From: Yarrowia lipolytica
Lineage: Eukaryota > Ascomycota > Dipodascomycetes > Dipodascales
Reading direction: 5' to 3'
DNA length: 64,000 nt
Assembly: GCF_001761485.1 (NCBI RefSeq)
Contig: NC_090772.1
Coordinates: 1,920,501-1,984,500, forward strand
Under the pieces are notes generated by a model. The model ran no database searches. It was given only the letters and a program-made list of their open reading frames with translations, and had not been told where the DNA came from. Shown here piece by piece: positions 12,238-23,307 of this stretch. Position numbers and translations under genes: made by a program. Numbering within the stretch: position 1 is the stretch's first letter; each line of letters starts with the position of its first letter.

Positions 12238-14015
12238 CTTCATGGTGTAGACAAGGGCTTGTATTTATATATTTATATACAGTAATACTGTAGGTATTTT
12301 TTGATGCCGAACGAGGCAAGATGCGCTGAATGGGAAACTAATACCCTCAATTGTGGCATCAGAATGTTCGCATTGATGAGGCGGACATGATGCGATTATT
12401 CCAAACCAGTTGTACATTCCTGTTCAGCAGATTGGGGTGATTCCAACGGTATTATTTTTATTGGTTTTGACACTTTTTCCGGCAAAATATTGACCCTTTC
12501 CAGGGTCAAGTAATTCCCAAGTAAACCGTGAACATTTAAATAGCACTCTTGTCCAGCCAGGAACTCCCTGAGGTGTCAGAATGATCACAATTATCACAAT
12601 TATGCCACTATTGCTCCCGGCCTCGGTATCGCTGAGTGCTACCATTACAACTTCCGCACTTCAGCTCCTCGCTGCTCCTCTCTACAGACTCACATCCAGG
12701 GCCTGCAGCAGATATTCGATTGAACTGAAGGTGTAGCGACCGAGGCTCAACGGAAAAAAAAACAAAACATGGCAGCCAATTCATGATCGACACAGACACG
12801 ACTGCATCTCACGCGAGAACGACTTCAAGAGGGCCTCGATGTCTTGAACCCATCTGCGACACGCAAATGAGTTGAATGGGTTGAATGGGTCAGCGGATCC
12901 ACACTCCGTCAAGCCACAGCGTGAGGAAAGTGGATCTTTCGAGCAAAGCGGAGGAAGTTTTTGTTCACATCCCCCAGACAGCCATGTTCGATTGCAAACC
13001 CGGGAGTTGCGTAGTTTCCAGGACCGGAAACCTCGCTATTTGACGACTTACAACAAGAATGGGTCATAAAAGTACCAGGGAGATGTCGGCAAGAATCCAG
13101 TGGTTGGAGAGTCTGAACTCACTGCCATCTGAGAGCTCTGAGATGAGATCACTCAGGTATTCGTCGATACTGGCCACTATTTCGTTCCACAAATTCGCAA
13201 ACGAGCATATCGCACCAAGACCAGTCATGGTTCCCAAGGACTAGACCATCTGGGTATCCTACAGCACAAGAGGGCCTTTGGGCAAAGGGGTGAGGGCCAG
13301 GTGGATAGTCGGATCCAGGTGGAGTAAAGTGACAGACTCACTCAGTGCATGCACCCTGCTAGTCCCTGTGCTTTTGTGGAAAAGTTCCGTAAAGTCAAGA
13401 GTTGCCGCAGAGCACAGAGCTTCCATGTCCCTGGTCCTCCCAAGAAATGGTCTATCTGGATGAGATTGTGACAGCATATCAGGATGAGTCTTAGACAGCG
13501 ATGAGATCATAATCAGAGATGATGATCGTCGTCAATAGCGCAGCTTCCACCAATCTAAAATCACCACTTGTCCCGTTGATCAGACAGCAGCGAAACAGAT
13601 TGCAAAGGACCAGCTGGTATCAGTCCGCGTCACAAAGACATAGTCTCCACTCATCCTCAATCCACCATCCACCGCCATCACCGACTAGGCTTGTCCCTCT
13701 TGTCATTGTACAGCATCTCCAGGCCAAAATCTCTCTGTTTAACTCACCAAAACTCACTGCACCGAATCGCAGAACCAAGAACTTCTCCACACTCATTTCC
13801 GGCCCATTCATTGAAACCGGCCTCTGTTGGATCAGGGCAAGGACGGGGATTCAGAGCGGTTTTTCAGAGCCGCAGAATGGCTGTCATCGCTCCTCCAAGA
13901 GAAAGCAGTTAGTTGGGGGTGTTAGTATCGTAGTTTACATAGGTCTCACCTACTGTACACTCCGCTCATCGTAAGTTCTCATTAAAAGTATACCATCTAC
14001 GTACAGTGCCGTAGA
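12238..14015. other. Spacer between regulator-like gene and TVP18
   Basis: The 3' flank of the regulator-like gene has TATATTTATATA runs suited to yeast 3'-end formation, followed by an inverted pair of motifs, TACAGTA at 12278 and TACTGTA at 12286. The rest holds no convincing gene. A weak Ty3/gypsy-type relic is listed separately at 13064-13510. Frames at 13519-13974 show no recognisable family. Confidence 0.5.
13064..13510 (-). mobile_element. Possible Ty3/gypsy reverse-transcriptase relic
   Basis: Minus-strand translations here recall the region just before and at the start of gypsy-type reverse transcriptase. A block with FHKST, LSESV and HLDPTIHL is followed by PLPKGPLVL. Further on comes IDEYLSDLISE, then EFRLSNHW and a hydrophobic stretch, as in the family pattern EYLxDLLxxGFIRxSxSPWxxPVLFV. 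The fragment is broken, with at least a few breaks, and covers only a small part of a pol gene. No LTRs are visible, so it appears old. Similarity was judged by eye and is weak. Confidence 0.3.
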
Positions 14016-15246
14016 TTACAGAATCTGTCTTGCGATTCCAGCACCACCAAGAGTGGAAGACCCAGTGAACTCCTGGTGCTTGAGGGCTGCCAGAGCGTAA
14101 CACATGGATGTGATGGTCAGGAACACGGCGGGCACCAGCAGCGACGTGGTCATGAAAATAAGCGAGCAGTACTGGATAGTGGCCATTCCGATGTAGAAGG
14201 CGGCTCGCGGCCAGTTTTGGTTGAAGAATCGAATGAAGTTGGAAAACCGTTCCGTCACGGGGCAGATTCGCAGCAGGAACGGGATTTCAACAAATACGAC
14301 CACCAGACCTTGGACGCTGGGTTAGTAGATAAATGGGGTGGGAGGGTTTTTTTGGTTGATGATCAACAGAAGCCTTGTCTCTGGATTTTGTCAGTGGTAG
14401 TAACAACAGACAGGGCAGCCATAATTATCAACACGTATCAGCTACGCCGAACGACAATCAGATGAGATCATGCCAACACCTTGGAAGACAAGCGCCAGCG
14501 ACCAGACTTGAGCAACCCGAGTCACAACAGAGTCACAACCGACAAGCAGCAAGGTCCGGTTGCACGGGCCCCGAAAAGACTCAGCGTCACTGAGTTGGGG
14601 TTGGAGATGGTGGTAGGTGATGAGTCAGTGGATTGAAGGCATCAAGTAAACGGGTCCTTGTGAGATCAGGACATGTCGGAGCAATAGGACCATGTAGGGG
14701 CCATTTGAAGACGTCATATCTGAGTCGTCACATCAACACCAGCACCATATCATGAACCAATGCAGCACGACAGTCGTTGAAACTCATGACCACATTGGCA
14801 ATCACACCACAGTGTCTCAAAACATTGTCAACCATTCCCCAGTCTTCTCTCTGTATCCGGCCATCAGCAAATAACATTCACGGTGCCCTTGTCACCAGCA
14901 CCGTTGTGCATAATCGATCTCCACACCATGCATTGTGCACAGATAGGAGCCTGACACCACCCCACAATTCGGTCTCTGTCACAACATCGACTCCGGAACA
15001 CATCACCTTCACAGCCCCCACAAACGCCACCTCACACAAATGACACACAAGCCGCAAAAGTGACACAATACCCGCGGCCCACAAAAAACACAATACTCAC
15101 ATGCAAATAATGGAGAAAATGATCACCAAGCTGGCATGGAAAATGTTGGCGATTCCGAGCGCAATGCACAGAATGATGCACAGCACGCCAATCCATTGCC
15201 CGTATATACTGAAGTTTCGAGTCTTGAGTTCTTCCACAAGAGACAT
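14016..15246 (-). CDS. TVP18: Tvp18, Golgi membrane protein (two exons)
   Basis: The 148-residue product comes from exon 1 at 15246-15101 and exon 2 at 14316-14016, with a 784-base intron. The donor is GTGAGTATTG and the acceptor TACTAACCCAG. The junction reads ICI-VQGLV, matching baker's yeast Tvp18 (IGI-VQGLV). Other conserved blocks are NFSIYGQWIG, CIALGIANIFH, VEIPFLLRICP and LAALKHQEF. The protein is mostly hydrophobic with about four membrane segments. Tvp18 is a small integral membrane protein of late Golgi (Tlg2-containing) vesicles. Its exact role is unsettled; it interacts with Rab-effector Yip proteins in baker's yeast. The start is the first ATG in frame and fits the family, though the Saccharomyces protein (about 167 residues) has a slightly longer N terminus. 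The long intron contains CA-rich sequence but no other gene that I recognise. Confidence 0.93.
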
Positions 15247-18200
15247 GTCGGATTCAGAGAGTGGTGTTTGACACAAGAGTGAGTATCAGAAAGAGTGTGC
15301 GTCGACAGATATTATTAATGTTATGATGTGGACATTTGGGGGTTAGGGTAACGTTAGATGGGGGATGACGTTGCACTAGCCGGTTGATTGGGGGGCTGGG
15401 GCGAGCTGCCGAGGGGATATGTGGATTATTCGGGTGTTTCTGGACCCACTGTTTTTTCTTAGTCAGTCTCAATTGCGCTTGCCTTCCCAGTTTTCCGGTC
15501 GTTGTCTGAATTTCAGCCGTGTTCGTGTGCATGACACATGTGTCTCGGGTTCCGTACCAACGCTTCCACCTCGTGTCGGTGATTTTGGAGGTGGACGGCT
15601 GGAGATCTGGTCACGTGATGCAAATGGTGCGATCTGAAGGGATGGGTGGGGGGTTTGAGGTGTAATCCTCCGTCGTTAGATTTGAGCTCCTTTGGTGACG
15701 TGAATTTTTCCAACTGAAATCCGTTAAACTTGCAGCTCTTTTGTTGATGTTTTGTTTGGTCAAAGGACATGCTTTTTTCCCATGGAAATCTTGCCAATGA
15801 AAATCCGTCAATTGTTGCACCCGGAATTCAAACCAAACTGTGGTTGATTTCCCAGCGAGCATGCAGGAAAATGGCGATTATTTCATCTGAAAATCAGCCG
15901 GAAAATCAGGTTATTTTCGGTGTTTTGTGGGCTCATTTGCTGACATTTTGATGAACCACACCCCACCACCCAATCGAGTCAATCGCGCAGGCCCATCCAG
16001 GTTGATTCCAACATCATAATGAGCAGCAGAAAAGCAGCCCTGATTCTCATTACAGACGTCTTCCGACTGCCCGAGAGACCATATCGATAGCGATTTTGCA
16101 GCACTTTCAAGACTTTTTCGCTCCCTGAGCTTCGACAGAGGCTGCTCGCAAAGTTGATGTGGGGTAATAGCTCGCTCCTAATATGCCTTAGGGATCGTGA
16201 CTGAACGTACGTGTTCACCAACTGTGAGCTTCTTGTTGTTTTGGTCACCAACTGTAAGCTTGCTTGTGCTGTCTTGGAAAGCGTCTCAGAGACAGATACG
16301 AGCGAAAATTCGCGCGACCTAATCGATTGACTGATGTTGGTGAAACAAATCGTCTTATCAATGACCCCAGACACTGCTACTTGTGCTCTGTGACATTGAT
16401 AAACGCCAGACTCCATTCCATTCCCTCCCCAGACTACTGCACTGCAGGAAACCCGCCTGCTATGATATCCAACCTGAAGTGGTAATATAATCACTGGTCA
16501 GCTATACAGATAACAGGAAGAGGGGTCTTTTTCACCGGTAAACAGTCCCTGCCTTGCTTGTTCCTCTCAAGTCCACTTGTTTCGTTGCCGATTCATCTCT
16601 TCGTTACTTCCTCATTGAGGTATCGGGCCGATTGCTTTCTCATCAAGTTCCCCTCGTTTAACAGCCAATTTTTCTCTCAGATTCTGTTCCCCTCAGTTCT
16701 TGTCTCTGTTTGGTCTACGAGTAGATGTTAGAAACTTCCGGCGAAACTCGTGCAAGCTCGGGATTACTGAGATGACCCACGTGAGACATGTGTCAGTGGT
16801 GCAAATTAAGCCCGAGGCAGCCAGGGTCGCGAGTCGATCGGGAAAATACGACGGATGTATTATGTTAGGTCCATCGGTGGATGTTCGTTTGTGGTCGGGT
16901 ATTCCCGAGGTTTGGGTGGATTCAGACTCAGACATGGGCTGGGCGAGTGATTATAGGAGGTGTTTGCACTTGTCCAAGGCAGATGCACTAACGTCGAGCT
17001 CTTTATCGTCACTATTTTCCCCGGACCAACCGCTAATCGAACAACCATGTCTTCCAGATGGCTTACTAAAGTGACGATTCATTCTAGAGTCGACATGACC
17101 TACGCTTCGAGCCAATGTGGACCAACACATGTCTGAATGGTCCGAAGCGGCAGCAGAAAGCGTATCTCCACATTTGAGAGTGGGCGCGATCTTATGGAAT
17201 GGGTTTTTAGCGTCTATGGGTTCGATTTTCTCGGTGCAAATACGACTCTGGAGTCCAGGGATATGCAGGAGGACACGAAAAGAATGGAGGGTTCGCGCGC
17301 GCCGGTTGTGTCGAGTGCGGTTGAAAGATACAAAGGTCCTGCGCTGGGTCGTCGGTTGGAGGCCGCTATTTTCCATTCCCGGCTTTTTTGATAGTGCGCT
17401 TAGCCATCCAGTCACTAACATTAGCGGAGTTCAGGACGTAGAAAAGGGTACGAGACTAGAGACATTGTTTCACACGGCAGAGACACACGACTGGAGATAT
17501 GTTTCACACGGCAGAGGGAAGACTCGTAGCCACCGAGTAGAGGATCGTACCACCGTACATGCTGTACATACCGCACATGGCGTACCGTACAATACCGCAC
17601 ATCCACATTGAATACTGACTCCGGGATCACCGCCTTGTTCTCTTTGTAGTCAGACGGCTAGCTCGGTGTCTAGTATGGATCTATTTAAGGGCTAGAGTCA
17701 ACAGATTGATTGCGTGCTTGTATAAATAGTGTCGCTGTCTAAAAGTAGCCAGCCAGAGTCTTCAGTCAGAAACGTTCTTCTTCAATGTTTGTTCAGATAA
17801 TGTAGATAAGAATTTGTAGGTCAATCATCATTCTGAGCCGAGTACGTGGCAACTGGAGGGCTTACGCCGGTCCAATCTGCCGCTTACACCGCCGTTGTTT
17901 TCACAACAAGAGTCTTTTGCTTGGGCTTGTCTGGGCTTGTTTGGAGGGATATTTTTTTTTTCTGGCGAAATTTATACTTTTCACTTTAAGGTTTGGACAT
18001 GCTGAAATGTTCACCTGTGTTATAATTTACGCCGTGCTTATGTAAGGCACGGGGAGTTGGAGGGGTGAGCGTAGGAGCGAATGATGGCAAGGGATGGCAA
18101 GGGATGACCAAATAATGTAGATGATTGGTGGGAATCGAGCTGTGTTTGTGGTCGCTTGCGGTTACTATGGTCACTTGTTGTCACTTTTGGCTATGGTCGC

Positions 18201-18882
18201 TTGTCAAGTGTGTGATGGTTCTGGTCAAGGGTGTCAAGTAGTGACAAACTGACCAATGAGAGGCTGCGGTGGAAGCCGGTTTGTGGCATTCGTCTTGGGC
18301 ACACATGTACAAAGGTACAAACACCGCCATGTTCGTATTCCGGTGTCAATCCAGCCGGTTTTGCTGCCACAACATGAGGATAAGATAGATTCATGCAGAC
18401 AAGCAGAGAACGTGAAAGTGCACGTATCGGCAGGGCGGACGACTTGGGAGGGGGCGGGGAGCGGGTTTATGGGGTCAAAGGCGCAATACGATAATTTGGG
18501 GACCATGCCCAGCCAAATATCTTTGCAAAACCCCCCGCTGACCGGCCTACGTCCTCCAGATATCGGCGTTTCGGGCTATTATCGTGGGTACAAGTACACT
18601 TCAAGTACCAATTGAACTCCCATAATATACAGCCCAAACTCTCATGATTTTTAGCTCTATCGCGACTGCTAGCTACCGCTAAGCTCCAAGCCATATCTAC
18701 ATACACACTTGACTAAAGGGACCTGAGACAACCGCTTGAGACACAAAAAGAGAGATATAAAGGGAGCGCGGTCTGCTGTTTTTTTCTTTTCCCGCTCCTC
18801 GCTACCAAAACACAAACACCAACCGTCCGTGGACAGCTTGTGGTCTCTGCCATCGACTCGCCACTACTCCTCACACCTACTG
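15247..18882. other. Gene-free stretch between TVP18 and a small membrane-protein gene
   Basis: Opposed and overlapping short frames fill 15.5-18.7 kb; the longest are 171 and 164 codons near 16.0-16.5 and 17.1-17.6 kb. None resembles a known family, and none shows consistent third-position bias by eye. A CACGTGA box lies near 15613, upstream of TVP18. Two TATA-like elements near 17,680 and 17,720, the second reading TATAAATAG, precede a pyrimidine-rich segment. This looks like a promoter but leads to no recognisable coding sequence. Confidence 0.5.
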
Positions 18883-18898
18883 TACTGTAATTACAGTA
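18883..18898. promoter_or_regulatory. Perfect 16-bp palindrome TACTGTAATTACAGTA
   Basis: A perfect inverted repeat 159 bases upstream of the small membrane-protein start and about 50 bases upstream of its TATA box. It is built from two TACTGTA half-sites. The same half-site recurs in many intergenic regions of this window. The position suggests a dimeric regulator site, but no factor is known to me. Confidence 0.5.
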
Positions 18899-18947
18899 AC
18901 AGCTCAAATTGTCACTTTTTGCTCTTTAAGCAACACCCCGACCTTAA

Positions 18948-18955
18948 TATATAAG
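18948..18955 (+). promoter_or_regulatory. TATA box of the small membrane-protein gene
   Basis: TATATAAG lies 94 bases before the ATG at 19042, followed by a pyrimidine-rich leader (CTCTTCTCTTGTCTTTCTCC). This is a typical strong yeast promoter layout and supports the view that the short downstream gene is really expressed. Confidence 0.65.
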
Positions 18956-19041
18956 AGAAGCGCCAAAATATCCCCCGGACTCTTCTCTTGTCTTTCTCCT
19001 ACATCTCACCAACCCCAGCCGCTCTCGACCCTCCCCCAGCC

Positions 19042-19461
19042 ATGCCCCACACGGTGCTCTACTCGTACGGCTTTGTGTCTGACCAGGTAACCCAGGCCAT
19101 TGTGTCTGTTTCGGTGAGTATTGAGGTGGTATAGATGGACGTGTTGGAGGTGATTAGATGGACCAGGTTTGGAGACGTAGTGGGTTTAGCTGCTTTTCCC
19201 GCTTCTCTTCTGTGCGCGCCCTGTGCCCGCTCTGCTATTCCCGCGGTCTGTTCCCGCGGTCTGTTCCCGCGCTCTGCGCCGCCCTCCACTTACTGTCCCG
19301 CACCGTCCCCCACTGCTCTACTAACACAGCTCCTCGCAGCGCTCTTTTGCATGACCCCAATCGCCCTCTTCTTTCTCATCGACATCTCTGCATTCATGTA
19401 CCAGTCCATGAAGAAACAGATGGGCATACTAACCAAGGCCACCGTGCCACACGTGGCCTAG
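19042..19461 (+). CDS. Unknown 67-residue membrane protein (two exons)
   Basis: Exon 1 is 19042-19113 and exon 2 is 19330-19461, separated by a 216-base intron with donor GTGAGTATTG and acceptor TACTAACACAG. The joined frame gives 67 residues: a short polar N terminus (MPHTVLYSYGFVSDQ), then about 30 mostly hydrophobic residues (VSVSLLAALFCMTPIALFFL), then a basic tail with MKKQMG ending in TVPHVA. It would form one long or two short membrane segments. A TATA box, pyrimidine leader and canonical splice signals support a real gene. I do not recognise the family. Small accessory subunits of ER or mitochondrial membrane complexes have this general shape, for example PIG-Y/Eri1-like proteins, but no motif settles it. 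Short spliced genes of this kind are often left out of annotations. Confidence 0.75.
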
Positions 19462-22400
19462 ACGCCAAATATTTATTCGGATTATAGAAATGGATGGGAT
19501 ATGGTATCACGATAAAGGTGACGTAGGGATCGACATGTCTCATGTAGAGGCCACATGATGATGCGGACGTATCATTCCATCCACGAGCATGACCATGAGG
19601 TGATCGACACACATGCGATACGACCATTGTGCGCGATAACCCGGACGCTTCTTTCTTGCTATGGTATGTGCGCTAGATCCACTAGTCCCCGTCTTAAACT
19701 CAGACGCTGGTTTCAAATGACGACAAGTTCATACCATTGTCTTGTCTTGTTATCACTCCGTATCTAGGTTCGCGGTAGCAATGAAACCCGACCGCACAGG
19801 TGTCCCTGACTGTATCCATATCGTACAAGTACTGTACCGTGGTTATGTAGCAACTCGAGTCAGTACAAGTATTAATTGATTTACATGTTTTGTTTGTTTC
19901 TTTTTGCTTGGTCTCATTTGTTTTATTTTGTCTTGTTTTGTTTTCTGTTTTATATGATATGATTTTCATTTTCGTAGTTTTATATTATTTCCATTTTTGT
20001 TAACCTTTTCAGCGCCTTAGCTCGGCGCCAAAAAAGGATACCACCAGAAACACGTGGAAAAATAATACCCGGGTGTTGCGGGAGGCCAGAACAGGCGAAT
20101 TGGGCGTTTAAAGATATGAATCGGTTCGTGTGGGCATGGAGAAGACCATTCTCCAGCTACATTCCCCCTGTCTCTTCTCCTTTGGTCGCCCGTTCCGTCG
20201 TTTTGCCGCATGGGCCAGTTCTATACGAGAGTCTAATGTCCGACACTGGACTTGACCGAACTGACTCAACTCGGGTGCATTGAGCATAAATTAGTGGTGG
20301 GAAATCGGTGTTCAAGAGCAATCTTTGTTCCGAGTCGCTGCGGCCCGTCCCCCCTCGAAGACGGTCACGTGACATCCAGCGACGACGGGATGTCATCATT
20401 TTTCTGTTCTGTTCTTTCTGTTCTTTCTGTTCTGTTTTTCTGTTTTGTTTTTTTGTTTTTTTGTTTGTTTTTTTTATGTTCTGTTCTGTTTCTGTTCTGT
20501 TTTGTTTTGTTTTCTGTTCTTTTTCTGTTCTGTTTTATTGTTCTGTTCTGTTTTCTGTTCTGTTTTTTTTATGTTCTGTTCTGTTTTGTTCTGTTTTCTG
20601 TTCTTTTCTTTTCTGTTCTGTTTTTCTTTTTCTGTTCTTCTCTTATCTGTGTGCAGAATAATGCAGAGTTGTGTGCGGGGAAGGGTCTTGCAGATTATTC
20701 AATTATCGGAATTTTATATTTTTTTTTCGTTGACGACATTTCCGGTTTAGTCTGAAACAGCGTAGAAAACATAACCCAAAGGGTGTCTTCCCAAGCACAA
20801 ACAAGCCATTTCTGGTGGAATTGAGGTATTGAGGACGAGTATTGCAAGTCAATTGGTGGTGAAGATGTAGAATGGACCCTGGCATAGCTACCAAACAACT
20901 GTAGAATCGAATCGAATCGATCGAAGCGAATCACAGTGTTATCGGTGTCACATTGGACGTGCTCGTGCTGTATTACTGTCGTGTAGAGCGACATCTGACA
21001 CAATGACAGATTGTGGACGCCTGGAGATGCAGTAGTGGGTCCTTTTGGCTGAGGCGTATCTGGAGCGACTGTTTGAGAGGGCGTCTGGTGGAGCTGACGG
21101 AACGGTTGAAGATCTCTGTCTGGTCCAAATGCAACTGTGAACAAGCCACTTATCGCCATTGGTAAACCATGGACTGCATTAGTCCGACTCAGAGGCCCCA
21201 GAGAGCTCAACTGGGCCGAGCCATCTAGCCGAGCCATCTCTTAGCACCCTGGATTTTTCGAGCGAACCAAACAGCTTAACGGGACCAGGGTTGTTTATGT
21301 CGACGTGATCGGAAGACACCAATAGTGGCCTACTGTACAATACTCGAATCACCTGGGTCGTCACCTCGGTCGTTAGGTCTTTGACCCTGCTTCCACCTAC
21401 CTAGCTTGTCTCACTCGTATCGAATGGCGCAACTCCTAGATCCAACTACCAAGATAGACCGCTTTCGTCCACTTTTTGTCTGCTCCTAGAACTACTAATG
21501 TCGCACAACCTCTAGCTTCTTATCCGCCTTGAAATCTCCCCACAAGGGTCTCACCAGTGCGGTAAAGAGATCGGATCGGATAAACTGGGTTGAGAGAGAC
21601 AGGGCTTTGGAGATTGAAGAGATTGACAGAGAGATTAACAGAGAGATTGGCAGATTGAGATTGGCAGCTTACGTGATCTTACTACTTGTTCTATTGGCTC
21701 CAATCGACAAACGACCAGACCAGACTCCCTCAACCAGACTCTTTCTACCAGACTCCCTCAACCACTTCCCCAATTGACCACCATTCGCACATTGATAACA
21801 GGTAGATTCCATCTCCGCAGCAGATAAAGTCACCACCGATAAGGACCTCCGATATGGTCGCCGATCTTGACACTAGTTCTAGTCTAGGGCCAAATCGCCA
21901 AGCCGCGATAGTGCGAGTCAAAAGCAGCATGCATCGACAAGGGTCGGGCACTAGTGCTTGCTAATTGGCGGAAATCGTACGATACGGGGACCAGCGCGGT
22001 TATTGGTATTTGTTGTTACTTGTTGTCAGCTTACGAAGACTCAAGTTACTGACATCGCCTGTCTCTGAGATGCTGGTATGGTATGTACATGCTATACCAC
22101 TGTGTGTTCGGAATGAAGTATCCTGTACACGGTATGAGTATCTCTGGAGATTTGTGTGGATCAGAAGACTCAATTGATCTAATACGTTCATCTGGTACTG
22201 GTATTTCAACCGTCGATCTTGGTTCTCTCGTCGAGTTCTCGTCGAGTTTTCGTCGAGTCAGTCAAGTATTTTTGTTAACTAACTGTAGTAAATTAGTTAT
22301 AATTTACTTTGCAGCTAAATCCCTCTTAACACCAAATCCTCCCACACTTGACTTTAACTCAACTTTTAAACAAGAAACAAACAACTGGGCCATTATTGAC

Positions 22401-22492
22401 ACCAGCCGACTCTCCACAACAGACCCAGTCCACCACCCCTCATCAGCACCACCACCAATTGCTTCATCTCACTTCCCCTCAGTCCCGCCACT
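19462..22492. other. Spacer upstream of TOM6
   Basis: No recognised gene. Contents include the polypyrimidine repeat listed at 20399-20645, TACTGTA motifs near 19838 and 21330, degenerate GAGATT-type repeats near 21,590-21,670, and a CCAGACTCCCTCAA segment present twice near 21,720-21,760. The 180-codon minus frame at 20695-21237 has no family resemblance. The part after about 22,300 is probably the TOM6 promoter and leader. Confidence 0.5.
20399..20645. repeat. TTCTG-type polypyrimidine repeat
   Basis: About 250 bases made almost only of T, C and G on the plus strand, dominated by TTCTG and TTTTG units. The open frames through it, in all three plus frames, are products of the repeat (runs of F, C, L, S and V) rather than genes. 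Strongly one-sided pyrimidine content can form unusual DNA structures. Confidence 0.85.
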
Positions 22493-22543
22493 ATGACTAA
22501 GCAAGTTACCCTACCTCCTTACCTGCAGAATTTTAAGGTTTAA
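22493..22543 (+). promoter_or_regulatory. Upstream ORF in the TOM6 leader
   Basis: A 16-codon frame starts with ATG at 22493 and stops at 22541, 76 bases before the TOM6 start. It encodes MTKQVTLPPYLQNFKV. If the TOM6 transcript begins upstream of it, the frame could reduce or tune translation of Tom6. The transcription start is unknown, so it may lie outside the mRNA. Confidence 0.35.
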
Positions 22544-22618
22544 ACCAAACCTCCAAACCAGGTCTCCAGCAAGTGGAAAATCCACATCACCATCCAAAAA
22601 ACACACACACATTTCGCT

Positions 22619-23307
22619 ATGCCCGCCCCCGCCCCCAAGAACGACTCTATTCTCAACGTTGTCACCACCATTCTGACTTCTCGAGAGACCGTTCCCATTT
22701 ACTGGAGCGTTGCCTGCTTTGTTGTGAGTATCCGGAAAGACGGTTGACTGAGAGAATCGAGGAGACTGCCGACTGAGAGGTTGCCGATTGAGAGGTTGCC
22801 CAATGAGAGGTTGCCGAATGAGAGGTTGTCGAATGAGAGGTTGCCGAATTGAGGAGATTGTCCAATGGCGAACAGATGAATGGATGAGGAACCGGTGTAT
22901 TTATCGCGTTCGCGCGAGGAAGAACCGTCGATACATGTCCGATCCGACCAGCATGATCCGAGGATTCATGTGGATAGTGACATTTTGCGATTGAACCGGG
23001 CGCATCTGGTTGAAATGTCGAATGGTTGTCGTTGTTGCTGGCAGAAGAGCCGATCGTTGGCTTCATTGAGGCTACGCATCCCACGTTGATGCCAACCACA
23101 ACCTGTTCTTCGATCCAGCTGATGCCAACCGCAACCTGTTCTTCGATCCAGCTGATGCCAACCGCACCCTTTCCTCAATCCAGCTCGCGCCAATCTCAAC
23201 TATGTTCCGTCCGGCCCACGCCAACACTCAAACCCCCATTACTAACCCAGGCCGGCGTTGTCTTCATCAAGTCTTCTCTTATGGACAACATGGCTCCCCA
23301 GCTCTAA
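22619..23307 (+). CDS. TOM6: Tom6, subunit of the mitochondrial outer-membrane translocase (two exons)
   Basis: Exon 1 (22619-22723, 35 codons) and exon 2 (23251-23307) are joined across a 527-base intron with donor GTGAGTATCC and acceptor TACTAACCCAG. The 53-residue product ends in FVAGVVFIKSSLMDNMAPQL, nearly the same as the end of baker's yeast Tom6 (FVAGVAFIQSPLMDMLAPQL). The N terminus is a short soluble segment facing the cytosol, and residues about 29-43 form the single membrane anchor. Tom6 is a small tail-anchored protein that stabilises contacts between the Tom40 pore and Tom22, promoting assembly of the TOM complex. At 53 residues it is near the usual length (about 61 in Saccharomyces). 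The splice junction falls inside the conserved membrane segment, which confirms the intron. The intron carries two tandem-repeat arrays. A short upstream frame precedes the gene. Confidence 0.95.
22770..22856. repeat. 15-bp minisatellite in the TOM6 intron
   Basis: TGAGAGGTTGCCGAA-like units recur every 15 bases at 22774, 22789, 22804, 22819 and 22834, with a degenerate sixth. The array begins about 45 bases after the splice donor. Confidence 0.85.
23088..23186. repeat. 33-bp minisatellite in the TOM6 intron
   Basis: Three copies start with GATGCCAACC at 23088, 23121 and 23154. The first two are nearly identical and the third diverges at its end. The array ends about 65 bases before the splice acceptor. 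Confidence 0.85.

Noticed and set aside
20252-20755. 167-codon frame rich in F, C, L and S
   Set aside because: Product of the TTCTG polypyrimidine repeat; all three plus frames are open across it.
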